Shown: positions 32,095 to 46,900, counted from the stretch's first letter. The stretch is DNA of 64,000 nt from Phytophthora quininea (GCA_011947345.1 JAAVTG010000315.1:310001-374000), one strand, 5' to 3'. Numbers and translations: made by a program. The notes: a model not told the origin generated them from the sequence alone.

Positions 32095-34157
32095 CTACAA
32101 CGTCTCCACGAACGACATGAAGTCCTCCCCACCGTTGTTGTTACTGCTGTTGCTGTTGCCTGGACCTGAATTGCCCTGGCCAGGGCGCCGCTCCCGTCGT
32201 CCCAGTCCATTAAGTCCATGCCGCCGAAACTTGTTGGCGACAGGGCGCTCGAAAAGTCCATCAATCCAGAGTTCGAGCCCGACGGCGTGGGCATCTGCAG
32301 CAAGTCGGTACTGCTCATTCCACTGTAGAGAGAATCGTCAAGCCCCAAGCTCAGACCGGAGCTCATAGACGGACTCTCTCCGCGTGACGTCGGGGCTTGC
32401 ATATTTTGCTGCTGAGGCTGCGGCTTCTGCTGCGGCGCTGAGTTCTGTTGAGGTTGCGCGGCATTCTGCGATCGAGGTGCTTGGTGAGGAACTTGCTGCT
32501 GCGTCTGCTGGCCACCCTGCTGGTTCGCAGCATTTTGACTATTCTGCTGTTGCTGTGGCTGCTGCTTCATTTGGTTCGTTTGTTGGGCGGAGTACTGTCC
32601 CTGCTGCTGTGAAGCCTGGGGGCCTTCTGCTGCATCTGCTGTTGCTGCATCATTTGCTGTTGTTGCATCATTTGCTGCTGGCGGGCGGCCTGCGCTTGAG
32701 CTTGCATCCGTTGCTGCTGCTGCATTTGCTGAGCGCGCTGCTGCATCATATACTGCTGTTGCGGGGTCTGGTGCTGTTGGTTTTGCGCGGAAGAGCTCGC
32801 CGGATTCTGCTGAGGAGCTTGCCCACTACTTTGTGGCTGTGTCATCGCACTACTAAAACCAGACGACGTGTTAGCGGACATCGCAGAGGATCCAGTCGAA
32901 GACGGTGCGCCGGAATTCGGATGCGCTGGACTGGACGTTGTTGAGCCGCCGGGCCGACCATCCGAACCGGAGCTGTTGCCATCCCCTGATCGCTTGTCAG
33001 TCTCCGTGCGTAGTTTCTTCAAGTACGGGTTCACAATCTTGACAATGTACTTGAACACCTTGTCCAGCTCTTCCAGTTTCCGTGGAGGATGGGTTGTCCT
33101 ATCTTCTGCTAGGATGTTTGAGCACAGCTCCACGTAGCTCAATAGATATCGCAGCTTCTTCTTTTGTTCCGTCTCCTCGTGCGACTTCATATGGTTCACG
33201 TACTTCTTAAATGCGATATGCACCTTCTCCACGTCCCCTTGGTGTTTAGCTTTCAGCGACGCGTGCTGTCTCCAGTACTCGGCGACTCCATTGTTCACCC
33301 CGCCTCCGTTTTTGGCTGTCCTGCTCCAGGTGTCATAGCCTTCTGATCGACTCCGGGGTGCGGCCCCGGACCATTGAATTGGTTGTGTCCGGGGTATCCT
33401 CCGACTTGGCCGCCAGAGCGCTGGTTCAGGTTGAGAGTGTTGTAGTAGGAGAAGTCCAGTCTCGACAGCATGCCCTGGTTCGGTAGCGACTGCGCCGCCA
33501 TGGCCGCGTTCATATCTGACTGTTGCGAGCGTAGAGACTTTAGCCGTGTGAAGATCTTGTTGATATAGACCTCCTGCGTTGGAGACTCCTTGTAGAGCGA
33601 CAGCTCGTACCACGACACGTTCATCCAGAGCTTGATGCCGGGGACTGGATCCACCGACACGCGCACCATCTCGTTATATCTGCAGACAACAAAATAAATG
33701 AATAAGTCAGCCGTGAGTACTCCCGGTATGCCACATCTAACAGAGAGATCACGTACATCTTGGCGATGAGATTAGCACGATGTTCGCGGGTCACCTGGAT
33801 GCGCCAATCAGCGCCTGGCACGCTCTGCTGCATACCGCCGCTCACAGCCGCCACGTTTATCCCGTTGGCGTTCATCTGCATGCCCATGGAGCCCATCTGC
33901 TGCTGCTGCGGGGTCATGCCGTTCATGCTCATCATCATCTGCTGTTGCGGGACGCCGTAGCCCATGCTGCCCATGGCCATTTGCTGTGGGGTGCCACCGC
34001 TGCTCATCCCCATCGACATCGGCATCGACATCCCGCCCTGCATCCCCATGTGCGGATCCATCGGAAGAAGCTTCTCGACGGGAGCTTCTCGAGAAGCTCT
34101 GCGGTCGACCCTGCTTTTGCCAAATGGAACTGGACACCTGCTTTTAGACATAGACAT
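32095..34157 (-). CDS. MED15: MED15-like KIX-domain mediator subunit, Gln-rich (two exons, frame breaks)
   Basis: Exon 1 is 34157-33757, intron 33756-33680 (77 nt, GTACGT/CAG), then exon 2. A Met/Gln/Gly-rich N terminus leads into ADWRIQVTREHRANLIAKI, which the intron joins to YNEMV and, further on, YINKIFTRLKSLRSQQSD: the start and end of a KIX domain. Next is YWRQH...KKKLRYLLSYVELCSNILAED, resembling the MED15 mid-region, then long Gln runs, and an acidic end LDDSLYSGMSSTDLL, GMDLMDWDDGSG, EDFMSFVETL. Breaks near 33325 (A5 for A6), 32605 (C5 for C6) and 32195. Stop TAG 32097-32095. Probably the activator-binding tail subunit of Mediator. The ATG at 34061 is an alternative start. Confidence 0.65.
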
Positions 34158-34919
34158 GCATAAACTACCCGTAATTAACTGTAATTAGAAACTAGAACAT
34201 GTAAAAAGGTGTTTCAAAACAAAGTTGAAGCACTTCCTGCTCAACAAAGCCGTGCCTAGAGAAGCTCTGAAATTTATTGTGAAAGAGCTGTTGCTGCAAT
34301 TACAGTTTGTTTGTTGGTGATGAGGTGTGATTTTATTTATGCTTAGTTCATGAAGATCTTCGGCAACTGCTGCGCCTGCTCCGCAACCGCATCATCTGCG
34401 CTGTTGGTGACAATGTTAAGTTCCCGATTGTATTTGCTGCATTGCCGTCGCGGAATACTTAGTTCTGCCGTAGAGTTGAAACGATGCGGTTAACTAGTTT
34501 GCGGGTTCTCTAGTGGTTCTGACGTAGAGTACAGTCGTCGTCGAACAGAGCAGTTGACTACTGTCAAACTTTGTGAAATTGATGCCACATTCGAACTCTA
34601 TTGAGCTTTGATGTGCGTAAAGTACGCGTGCTGCTGCTTGTCGCTTGAACTCTTCTGAAGAAACAACGTTACTTTATACTTGGGATCAGCTCGTGCGGTG
34701 AGCTGCTCTTATTGCTTGTATGGCAAAAATGGTCTACCTCGCGCTAGACTTGCAGGTTGAAGATGGTTTATCACGTCAGGTAGACCGAAAGCAAAAATAC
34801 AGCTGAGCATAACGTTTTTGGGAAATTAGACGCTCTTGCTCGATGAGAGTCGAGGTAGGTCCCTAATGAACTCTGAAAGCAAATCTCAGAGAATTACAAG
34901 TGTGTGGCCAAAATGCCAC
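34158..34919. other. Intergenic stretch between the giant gene and the MED15-like gene
   Basis: About 760 bp, more AT-rich than its surroundings. It contains the 3' flank of the giant gene and the 5' flank of the MED15-like gene. No reading frame, RNA gene or repeat could be supported. Confidence 0.4.
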
Positions 34920-37900
34920 TCAAAAGCGCGTGGACGCCAAGTCAGGACGCGCGCGGTTGCACACTTCGCAGTAAAAGTTCGACATGGAGTTGAAAAACGT
35001 GCAGCCGCCCTGCTCCCCAGCACAGACCCACTTGCCACGAGGCACGCCGCGCTGACCGTCCACATCTAGCTCGCAAATAGCGCAGCACACGTCATCGGGC
35101 TGGTTGATGAAGGTGCAGTTCTCACAGCGCCAGCCTTGCTGTTGCTTCTGTTGCTGGGCGTCTTCGTCTTGGTGCTTTGGGTTCGGCTCGTTGCAAGCCC
35201 CGCAAACTTCCGCTGCGCCATCGTTTAGGTATGTGCAGACTGGACAGCTCCACGAAGCCTCCGCCACTTGGCCCGCCGCTGCCCGCGCAGCATCTTGGTC
35301 GTCGCGTTGCAGCGCTTTTGTCATCTCGTCCCGTGCCACTCCAAAGGCAGCGCAGATCGTGTCCATTGGAATGCCCTGTCCGCTGCCAATCTCACTTTCC
35401 AAAAGCGAGCGTCTGCAATCAGCCCGATGATCTCGTTCAGCTCCTTGGACGAGAAGCCCAGCTGGAAGCTCTCAAAGCACTTGTGAACCTCCTCGGCACT
35501 CAAGCGACCATCTTCATCTTCGTCGAAGCGGCGCAATGCTACAGCCAGATGAAGTGCTGCCATTGTTGGTTTAGGTTCTTTTCCTTTCTCCTTTTTCTTT
35601 TGGTATTGGCGTTGCTTCCGCAACAAGCTCTGTTGGAATTGCTGTAGCCGCGCACGTGCTGTCAGCAAATGCCACTCGCTCTGGGATGTAAAGACCTTCG
35701 CAAGTGGTGTATCTCCCCACAAATGTCGCTCGCGACGGCGTAGACGTAGCAAACACTCGAAAAACTCATGGCGCAGCGAAATTGGGATGTGTGCTAGACC
35801 CTCAAGCAGTAGCTCCAGTTCCTTCGGGAAGTAGTACATTTCGTTGTTGAAAAAGCGCAGGCATTGGATTCCAACCTCGACTGTCCGCTCTCGAGGTGTC
35901 ATTTCCTCGAGCTCGACTCTCTTCGACGAGTGTAGCCAAGATGAGAAGAATGACGAGCTCTCCACGAGATCACCTTCACTCGTTCGAAGCTGGACTTGAC
36001 TCACTTGGAATACAGGGTGCTTCTGATGAATCATACGACGGATCGTCTCGCCTTCGGCAAGAGATAGAGTAGCTAGAAACACCGGCATATTGCTGGCTAA
36101 GGCTGCCACAGAGCTCTTAAGGTCGTCTGGGACTGCGTCTGGGTTCGTTACTGCCATCTCAGCTGCAGCTTGAAGTGCCTTCGCAGCTATTTCATTTGCA
36201 TCCCCACCACTTGCCATGGATTTCATAAAGAGGTGTTGAACAACCAGCTTCATGGCGTCTTGATGCAGCATGGGAGACCACTCAAGAATCAGTCCAACGT
36301 TCTTGACACGTCGTTCACCAAGACCCACCCAACGACGTCGGAAGAAATTTCCCGACATTAACAGTTCGGGTGGGAACGCAATTTGTGGACACTCTGCATG
36401 CGCCCGGAACTTTGCGAATGGATAGAACAAGCTCGTTTCTTCCGCTTGTTGTTCCTCTTGCGCCGTTTTCATTTCTTCATCACCATCCGTCAGTGCACCG
36501 GCTCCTGCTGGTGGTTGAGCAAGACGCTTGCCATCCACGGAATCGGGTGCTCATCATCACGGGTGAAAGCACTCATCTTTTGTTCTTCCTGTTCGGCTTC
36601 TTCTTCGGCTTCTTCTTCAGCCTCCGCTTCGTTTTCGTGAACAACTTCAGCGGTAAGGCGTAGATCGCCTTGTTCCGATCCATCCTCCCCAAAATCTGCT
36701 GTTGAGTGCCGGACGATTGAGCCAAGCGCTGCTTGACTGCAGTGACGCGAGCGGTCTCTTCGTTCGTCTGCAAAAGGAGCCATGAGTCTCAACTAGCTTG
36801 CCAATGACATCTGAAAGCTGTTTCTTTGTAGGCACAGCAGCATCCACAGCGTACGATATCTCGACGCGGAAGATGTCGATGCACTTGCGTAGCCAAGACT
36901 TGGTTTCTTCCGTTCCGATAAATCGACGTAGTCGTGATAATAGTGTCGACTGTTCGGTAGGATTCGCCGCAATCTCGTCCAACAAGGAATGCAACGCACG
37001 CTTCCGCCAGGTATTATGCAACTCCTGAAGAGATAACTGGACGAGTTGCATGGACTCCATACGCATCGAGTTAATAAGAAGCCACGCCGGTACCAGAAGA
37101 AGGAACTCATCTAGTCGTTCTTTAGGCGAGGCCAGCTTGCTCGAGCCAACTTGTGCGAGCTTCATCTCGTGGCGAATACGATTTTCAACCTCTGGGATGA
37201 GGAACAAGCAAATCGACTGACCTGTCGTGATACCACGCATGCGGTATGCTCCTTGGGCATAGTCACGGAATGTCATGTCCTTCCCGAGTGTCACAACCGC
37301 TCGAGCGTTGACACATTGTTTAATATCCATACCGGTTGTGTGCACTTGGTCATAGAAAGTAAAACGCTTGCTTGGGCTCAACCCACACTGCACCAGCGGC
37401 ATCGGAGCGTTGTGATCACGCAACAGAATCATTTGGCGATCGTCCTCGTCAAGGTACACAACTCCATCCATTTCTGTCGGAAGTTCTGCCAGCAGGAAGG
37501 CCGCTACCTCTTGGTTGTCAAAGCCTGTGATAAGTGCCCCCGTATCAATAAGTGCGTGTACTGGTGGTTGAGCGTGAGCAATATCCAGTAACAAGCTACG
37601 TGCTGTCCATTCCACTTTGCGCTCGATCGAAACGATGCGTTTGTTTGTGAGTGCCTCGAAAATGCTCCCATCACTGCGTGGCTCGTAGAAACACTCGCCC
37701 AGGTCCATCGGCAGCAGATTTGATGGTGTTCCAGAGAAGCCAATGCGCTTCGCAAACAACGAGTCCCCGCCAAGCTCGTGACCACACGCGGAGATCTTGA
37801 GCTTCTGGAAGTTCATGCATGACGGGAAAACATGTTGCCGAACGTAGTAGTAAACTACACTGGCGAGTTTGGCTACCAAGTAGTGCAGTCGTGAGACTTG

Positions 37901-40900
37901 AGCTGAGTCGCGTAGCTGGAACAGTGGAAGTGGGAGCACACCACCACTGGCCTGCTGCTTCTCTGTAGAAATTGCAGCTAACCCAGTCTGCACCCATCCC
38001 CGGAACATGGCACAGGCAGGACGCTGATCACGTGGGCCAAGTTGACGACTGAAGTCTTGCTTTAATTGCGACACGATACGCACGAGATCAGACATTCGAA
38101 TACCTTCGTACCGATAAGCAAGAATTGTGAGCCCAATCAGCACATCAGGATGCGCGAATTCCGACGAGCGACTTGGCACGTCTTTCCCAATGAAGGGGAC
38201 AGCTAGCATCAATCGTGAGTGAGCATTTCCACCACCAGCCCCTGACGCGGCTGCTGTCTGGTGCTCCCTCGTAGAAGGCCGTAAGAAACACGATTGATCT
38301 TGGACAACACATGCGGAAGTATGGTACGTAGCCAATCTCGAGCGAGGTTCAACAACTTGATGGAAGATTCCGACAGACCATGTTCGATGTCAGCGCAGAG
38401 ACTCGTTCGTGTAGAGCTCTGTTCGAGAACACTCCAAATAGTGTTTAATACGCGTGACAGGTACATCCATTTTTCCCATCCGGAAGAGTTTGAGAAGCCA
38501 TTCAATTGCAATCTCTGATAGCAGCGGCAGCATACGCGTCTCGTAAAAGTCCATATCCAGCAGTACAAGATGGGGGAAGCGTTGAAGTGTATGGACGGCA
38601 TATCCTTCAGCCAGGACAGCGTGTAGACGCTGTATCAACTCCGACGTGCTCTTTGCCGCATCGGTCATTGGTGTTTCTAAGACAGCATCAATTAAATAGA
38701 TAGGCAATTCCCACCTGTTAGCGGCGAGGTCGATGGGGAACTTGTTTCCAATTGGGAAATTCAGTTCTGATCGCAGAGGGTGCAGCAATACGTCCACTTC
38801 GTCCATAATGAGAATGCCACTCTGCCAGAGCCTTAACGTTTTGTGCAATTCATCGGCCATTTCAGAACGATCCTCAAGCACATGCCTGAGTCGGCGTACA
38901 TTCTGCGACGCTGACGACAATGGCAACGCGATAATCTCAGAAGATTCCTCTAGGGAGTGCAACAACTCCACTAGTTTGAGCATCATTGATTTGATAGACT
39001 CTGGTGAGGCACAAACCACATCACCATGTCGGCGAGCACGATCCAGCTTCGTAAACATCTTCAGAGCAGTTGTAGGGTCGTCATTGATAGCTCGGTCGAA
39101 CTCAAACGTGAAAATGCGCTTCCGCAAGACGCGGTTACTGAAGCGACTACGTAGCACTTGTCGAGATTGCTCCAAAAGCGCAGTGGGCATGACGTGCGTC
39201 ACGAGATGTTCCTTGTCAGCAAGAATGTAGGTTAGCAAAGGCCCTACGACTGTTGTCTTGCCCGCGCCCATGATCATTTGTTGTACACGTGAATTGCCAT
39301 TACCCAGACTTGTCAAAAAGCTGTCGACCATTTGTACCTGTCGACCACGAAGCAAAATGTCGAAAACGTATTCGAAGACCAAAAACCGTGGGTCGAAACG
39401 CCAACCAGAGGCCGCATCTCCCTTGTCATGCAAATAATATCGTTTAGATATCAACATTTCTGCCAAGTCTCGCGATGCTTGGCACGTCATCTTCACCTTG
39501 CTTGACCATTCCATTTCGCGTTGTGCTCCAGTTTGTGCAGGATTCAGCGCTAAGGACCTCAAATGCCTCAGAAGCGATTGGGCTGCCTGAACAGTTCGAT
39601 TGATATGGACAATGCGACTGCACAGGAACAGCACTGACATAACCTTTTCCAGGAGATCAGCAGTAATAGGCACCACAAACGGATTACGTGTCTTTAAATC
39701 GATTTCGAAAGAATCGGAAGCCAGCAGAGATGTCAGGAAGTCAAATGTTACTCGTGGGTAAACCCCAACATGGCGCTGCATCAAAAACCTGTCAGCTGCT
39801 ATGGTTTCATCGGTCTTTCCGTGAATGTCGCCATGAATCTCGTTCAACAGAACTTCGAGCATCGAGATTCCCGCTTCCACCATCTTGCGATCACTCACGC
39901 GCATTTTCTCACATAGCCGAATCAAGACTTGAAGTTTGTCAATAGCCTCACGCCCAGGCTGCTGTTCGCTAGGCGACGACATCTCCATAGGGGTCACTCC
40001 CGTGATAAAAGCGTCCTTACTCTTATTGACTGCTTGGGCATTGATTGCAATGTCATCGCTCAGTCGCTTCAACAAATCTTTTGCAGCAGTGGTTTGAGCG
40101 ACAGGGTGCTTTGAGAGATCGAAGGGAAGAGCCGACGCCACTGTCGCTTCTGGGTCGCAGAAGGTGATGAATTGCTTCACATCAATCCCCTCAAGAGGGA
40201 ACTCTGGATTAATTGGGCCATGCTTTCCCCGTGAAAAGACTCGTTCATCGCATTTTGCGTTTGAAGCATCAAATGTTTTGTCATCCTCGACAGCTGCAAC
40301 TGGTATCTTAAAGACGCGCTCTGCAGTGTGATGCAGCTCGTTGAACTGGGACTTAATGGGGGCGATTACTCGAACCTGGTGCTCTTCCGAATCCAGTTGA
40401 GCCTGGAACTCCATTTCTCCGAACTCAAAAAGTTCTTTAGTAGTGTTCCCACCGTCATTTTGGAGTACAGATTCGCGCCGCGTGAAAGCAAGTGCACACT
40501 CTCCTGGTCACATGGTGACGATGGCCAGGCATAACTGGGATGTGCGATCACCATCGCTAATTGTGCCATCGCGTACGATGGAGAACTCTCTTCTTCGCCG
40601 TCTTCGACAGTCTCACGCCCCCACCTAGACAGCTTCAAATGCAAAAAGCGCGAAAACAGATCGCCAAATGACCGCGAGCAATCATCACCACCCATTCGAA
40701 GGACAAGTTGCTGATTAAGACATTCATACAAGAAGAGGAATCCCAACCCCGGTTCGTTCCGCTGACTTCATCGCCAACAACGGCGCAGTTCCACACTAGT
40801 TTGCCAGCCTCCTCCTCATCTATCAGGAATTTGTTGTCGATACCGACTCCATGCTTAGGACGATTATATCTCACGGTTGAAAGCTTTTTACAGTGTGTGG

Positions 40901-43900
40901 ACAAATAGGTTTTGCTGTACAAACAAAGCTTCATCCACGGCTGCCACCAACACGCGAGCGAGTCAGTTTAAAATCAATGTTCTTTGTACTCGTGTGCACA
41001 TTTTCGCAGAGTTCCTTACGAAGGAGCAGCAGCGGCGAGCGCTGGTGGCAGTGTGTGAGGGCTTCCGCTTCCTCCTCCAACGTCAATTTACAGGAAGCAT
41101 CGACGTGAGCACTCATAACAAGATAATCATGCAACTCACCGCTTAGTTTCCACGGAGCTTTGTTGTCACTGTAGGAAATGCCAAGAGATAATCGAATTCT
41201 ACACGCGCAAGCGTTCGGGTGGCGGTCATCAAGTGTCTTCGCGAGCTGATCGAAAACCCGCTTTTCCTCGTCGGTGAATTTTACATCCACATTGCACCCC
41301 ATAATCAATTCCATCGCTGCTGCGTAATTTCGAGTTAGCAAACCGGTGAGGATCAAATACAACGTAGAGCTTAGCGATGATGGCAACAGAAAAGTGTTAC
41401 TCGAATGCACAGGATACGTGTAGAACCTGGTCTCCATAGCTTGTTGCCAACCCACGGATCCGCGGTCGCTCACGAGAATAGAAGAAAAGGGTTCACCTCG
41501 AATAGCTGGGCGATAAATATCGTGATTGGGACAAATTAGCTTCAAGTCCGTGGTGTCAGATTCCAGCACAAAGCAATCAGGTGCGAATTCAATCAGCTCA
41601 CGTAAATACTTCGACGTTCCTTCAGGCATTGAAATAGTCAGGTCACTCACAAACCAACCGTTTTGATCCATTACTTCAAGCCGAACACGCCCAGAAAGCG
41701 GGTCTTTTCTCGGCTGAAACCTCAATTTCAACCGGGGCAGCTCAATAAAAGCGATTGAGGACAGCGTCGCAGCTCCATCGTGGCCGATCTTTTAACGCAC
41801 CAAACCAACATGTGCGAGAGGTCTTCGACGCGACTCAATAACTCGGATAGGGCAAGAATTTCATCATTTTCACGCACTGATCCGGCTTCTAGCAGGCTCA
41901 ACAAGTAGAGGGTTTCCCCACTGTTTCTTCAATAACCTCCATCACTTCATAATCCTCCTCGCCATCCTTAGTTTCTTCATCAACCTGCATAGGTGTTGGT
42001 GCATCAACACTAGGTCCCGAAACGTCGACAACTTTTGCTGCTTCCACTCGTTGAATTTCATCGCGATTGTTTGGGTCAGAAAGCCAAGCTGACGCCAATT
42101 CCAACTTTTTGTCAAACAAGCGCAATGCATACTCCGCTGCTATCCGCGATGGAGCTTCTTCCAAGCTCATTAGCAAGCCAATATCTTGCTCGAGCTGTTC
42201 CTGAGGACTTAGTGCAATTTGACCCGATTCTGCAGCATCTTCTGCCGCCAAGATCTTGGATTGGTTGTTTTCGTCCAGCAACCACTGAGCGGCTAAGCCC
42301 ACATTATTATGATTCTCGCGCAATGCAAGACCACAACCAGCATACGAGAAACCCATGGCCATCAATTGAACCACATCGTCATCCCGGATTTCAATTGTAT
42401 CGGGTGAAGGAGAAGGAGCTGAAAAACGATCGAGTGCTAAGTCCGATACTATTTTCCCTGTTGCTCTTGTAGGAGCCGGCGGGGGCTGCATTTGGCTGCC
42501 GATTCCAGTACGCCCGCTATTCTCACCACGGTGAATCTGCGAGAATGATGTAGCAATGGCCTTTCGACTAATGACAGCTTGGCCACTATTAGTCATGTCG
42601 ATTTCAACACGGTAACGGAACCATTGCGATTTTAAATCGACGGGCTCACCACGAAAGCGTCCATCTTCACCTATCCAAAAACGGAAGTTTTCCAGCAAGC
42701 AACTAGGTATAACACCTTGCAGTAGTCGTGGTGGAACGAATTGTTCAGTTCCTTTCAACACACTGTTATTGCGTAAGACCACAAGTGAACCTCCACTCAA
42801 CTGCCGCTCGGTTGGCTCACCGCCAGCACGCAGTAGTGCGGGGTCCACGGATCCTCCATCTGACGAAATTGACAAAGGGAAACTGTGGAGGCTCAGCTGT
42901 GAATTGGACGTGAAAATAAGCTTCCGATAAAGACGCCGTCCATGCGATACTAGCGCGTAAATATGCATGACGTCCATCTCCTTGTATGCCACAATCTCCT
43001 TGAACGTGGGCATTTTATCCTTCTCTTTGTCATTAGATCCTCGGTCTAGACCAATCAAGTGAACTCGAGTCGCATCAGCTAGCAATGGGTCTTTTGGTAA
43101 AAACAGCGTGTAGGGCAATTTTTTTCTTCCGGAACCGGGGATATAATAGCCGAAGTACGTTGCCCACCAGATCGACAAACCACTGCTCCTCGGCATAGGG
43201 ATGTTCAGTTTCCGAGTAAATATCAAGCGGACGTGAAAATATTTTCCCCAAATATCGAAATCCATCATCACCGGGTTGTTTTGGTTTGTCTTCTCTTGCC
43301 GTTCCCGTAAGTGGAGGAGGCGCGCGAGAAACTCGCGGTGTACCGCAAACCTCACAAGTTGCGTTAGGATTGTCTCCATTAAAATTCGCACATGTGCACG
43401 CTGGGCATTCCCAATACATCTTCAGCTCTTGTGAGTCATCGTTCAGATCATCAGAATCGCCTGCTGTTCCAGGTTCATAGATCGTCGGTGCACCAACTCC
43501 TTGGTCAATCTCATGCGTCGGATCATCCCATTCAACCAACTGAAAATCAGTGCCTACAATATTTACCCACAAGCGGTGCTCTTGGCGTGCAACGAGGCCG
43601 CAATGTAGCGATTTATTCCCAAAAATGGCCATAAAGTCGGCGTACTGGGTCATCGAATCTGGAACGGGTTTGAGCTCGTCGTTACGCCACAAAATCTCCC
43701 CGTTTGGGCATCCAACTTCAGGTCCTGTTCAGGGCAATTGTATTTTCCAGCGCCGCTTATAACCGATTCTTCCACCCAATTCCATCCCTCCGTTGATTTC
43801 GTGGACCGCAATGCAATTCGAACAATGCCCCCAAGAACCTGGTTCCGGTCAGTCTTCTGCAACTCCCCAGCCAGCGAACGATAGAACGGCGGTGCAATTG

Positions 43901-46900
43901 AATCGTTTCAAAATCTCTGCTTCTAGCACATCACCAGGTGGTAATTCCAGCTCCTTTCCTTCACTGTTGCGAAGTGCCACGATACTTGGGGCTTGAATCG
44001 TCTGCATTCCAACCTTCAGGTAAAGTGGCCGACCCTTTAAATATTTCTCTAACGACTTTTTACCGACATTGGACGTGTCGATTCCTTGCGCTTGGAGCCA
44101 TCGCAGCAGCCTTTCTTCTGCTGATAGCCCTCCCTTCTCGTCAGAATTCTCAGCGGAAAGCTTCATCCCGAAGCAATGCCAATTGTGAACGTACGCGATA
44201 GACCCAATCATCTCCGAAATCTTCTGAGAATCGTATTCCGAAGAGCGCAAGCCTACATGAAGCACTGCCAGGTATGAATGGATAACGCATGCTGTTTGCA
44301 AATTGTTGGCTGCTTCCGCCTCTTCTCTCCACTTATTCAACGTTGAGCGCGCAAATCCAAACACATAAGCAATCAATTTCGCTCGATATCCCTCCAGTTT
44401 GCTGATTCGGGCTTGGTCGTCTCCAGCAACGTATCGGTCAAGTGTAAAAGTCATGTAGCGAAGAACATCAACACCCAGTTTGATCATAAACAAAATGAAC
44501 CGTGCGTCAGCTGAATGCACCGACGCCTCACCAAGTTCTTTAACGGCATCCAACATTTTCAGTAGTGGAACAACAACTGCCTTAGGGGCATGAAGCAGTT
44601 CATTTAAAAGCAGCCCATTCATCGTTCCAAGGTGATCCTCACATCTCTGGTGGTGGACTCTTGCGTCAAGTGCCCGCTGTATGGCTTCTTCTTGCATTAC
44701 AAGGTTCGACTTCCGCAAGGGAATGTGCGAAATCTCTTCAGTTTTTCTATCGGATACCCAATCCCCGCCCTCAAACAGCACGGCACGGAATAATTGCTGA
44801 AGTAGCGGGTTAAACAAATACGTGACGCGGTCTCGTGATGAAAAGAACGATACCACGAGCGGAATTCGGGTATACGGTACAGTTAAATAGCTCATCAGAT
44901 ATTCCGATTCCTCCGATGAAAGGGTTCCGTTATATGTTGGTAGGTCCGTCAAATGCATGATGTCATCTTCCGTGATCACCGTCGGTAAACTCCCTGCTGC
45001 CGATGTGTTTGAGCTCTTTACGAGAAGAGCACTTAGGTTGGCGGGGCTGCTGACGATCGGGCCCTCGCCAAAATAAACTTTTCTTTCCATAAACCCCTCT
45101 ACTTCCACATCAGCGATGTCCTGGTCACTTCCACGGAAATTGACTACTTCCCACTTCAGTGTAGCATGCAAGATTTTGTTTAGACCGCGCATTCCAAAGA
45201 AGTTCCGTCGATGAGTAGAAGCCGAGTCATCAAAGGACAGCTGCCACATCTGCCAGTGTTGGTGTGCTGTACGGCGCCGCATCAGTTCAATTTCCTTTGT
45301 CTCCATTGTGGCTAAAAACTTCACAACCATCACTAAGTCGCGCGTCAGCCCCACCTCCGGGTGCTCATCGGCCATCGGCGTGTCCTCGCTGCAAAACCAC
45401 TCCATTAGTGCTTCCATCTCCGTCGGCGGCGTTTGATTGTTTGGATCAATCAACTGGTAATGATATCGCTCCATTAATTGACGGAAGAACAGCATCGTTG
45501 TGGAATACTTTTTACTTCAATCTTGTCCTCTGGCATGTGATAGTCGAAAAGCTGACGTCTTCCCAATACATCATGGCTATGAAAATAAGCAAGTACCTGG
45601 CCGCGCACCACACAGAAATTCGGACGTGCAAACTCCATTGCTGATGTCATCTTATCAATCGAGAAATTGGCTTTACAGAACGTATGAGCCAATACATATC
45701 CGCCCTCTTCTCCCATCATGTGCGATATCTCAAGGTGTTCATCTACTGCCGGGGTGCGAATTAGTGCATCATAAATGCACAGCACGCATAAAGCCGCAAG
45801 CGCGCGCTCCGAATCGAACTGCCGGCTCGGTTGTTCCATCGACTGCCACACAGAGCCAAGTATCATGAGAAGGGAGTGCAAGTGGTTCAAGCATTGTAGC
45901 TGCATTTCCTTTGCAACAGGTTGACTCCATACGCATGTGGGCGATGCAGTTCCTTCTGCAGTAACAGGCTCTGGCATGGGTAATACCTCGACAATCACAC
46001 TTGTAATCAGCTGAATAACTTCGTGGTGCAACGATATTCGAGAGGATGATGAACCTTCGGCAGCCCGCTTTAGCAGTGACTCGCACAACGTCTCACATCG
46101 AACAAATGCAGCGACAGCGAGAGGAATAGACACGACTCGCTCAGGAACATCTAGGAAGTTCCCTAAAATGGGAATATCAAGTTCGGACGCGTTCCCTGCG
46201 TACTCGCTCTCTTTTCCTTGAGCTTGCAGCAACTCCACGTTTGCGTGAGGAACGAAAGGAAATTGTTCATCAAGAGTAGCAGTGTCGCGCTTCGATTTGC
46301 GGTCAGAGTGTTCTACAGTTCCAACAGACTGTACCAGTCGCTCGACCTGACCCATTAGTTTGTTTACGTGACTCAAGCCACGACCATGAATGCTTCTGCG
46401 TTCATTGTGCTTGAGAGTCTTTAGCCCTATCTGTTTGGTTCCCATTGCGATGCATTTGCTCTCGGAAATTGAAAGAGTTGTCTTTGGCAGCTCAAAACCA
46501 TCACCTGTCCATGGGTAGTAGGCGCCAGTCGGGTCTGAAGAGACTAAATCTTTGCCCAAAGGGGTCAAGATAGCCCCATCGGTCCCACGCAGTATCAACT
46601 GGGGTACTTTTGAAACGCGAAATGTTTCAATGAGCTGCTTGCGAGCTTCGGTTTCAGCAAACGGGACCATAAGCCACGTGTGACTCGGCAAACTCTCCAC
46701 CATTTTCGTGTAATCTGCTTGTTCTTTGTCTGCGGACACCACGATAATAGCAAACTTCTTGTTGTTTGCATGAAGTTTTTCGCTTAGCGTAGTCAGCATT
46801 CTAGTAAACTTGCGGCATTGACCTGATGACGATACCGCGAAATAAATTCCGACCACAGCACTGGGATCAATTTCAGCGACTGCGTGGGTCCCCTGCAACG

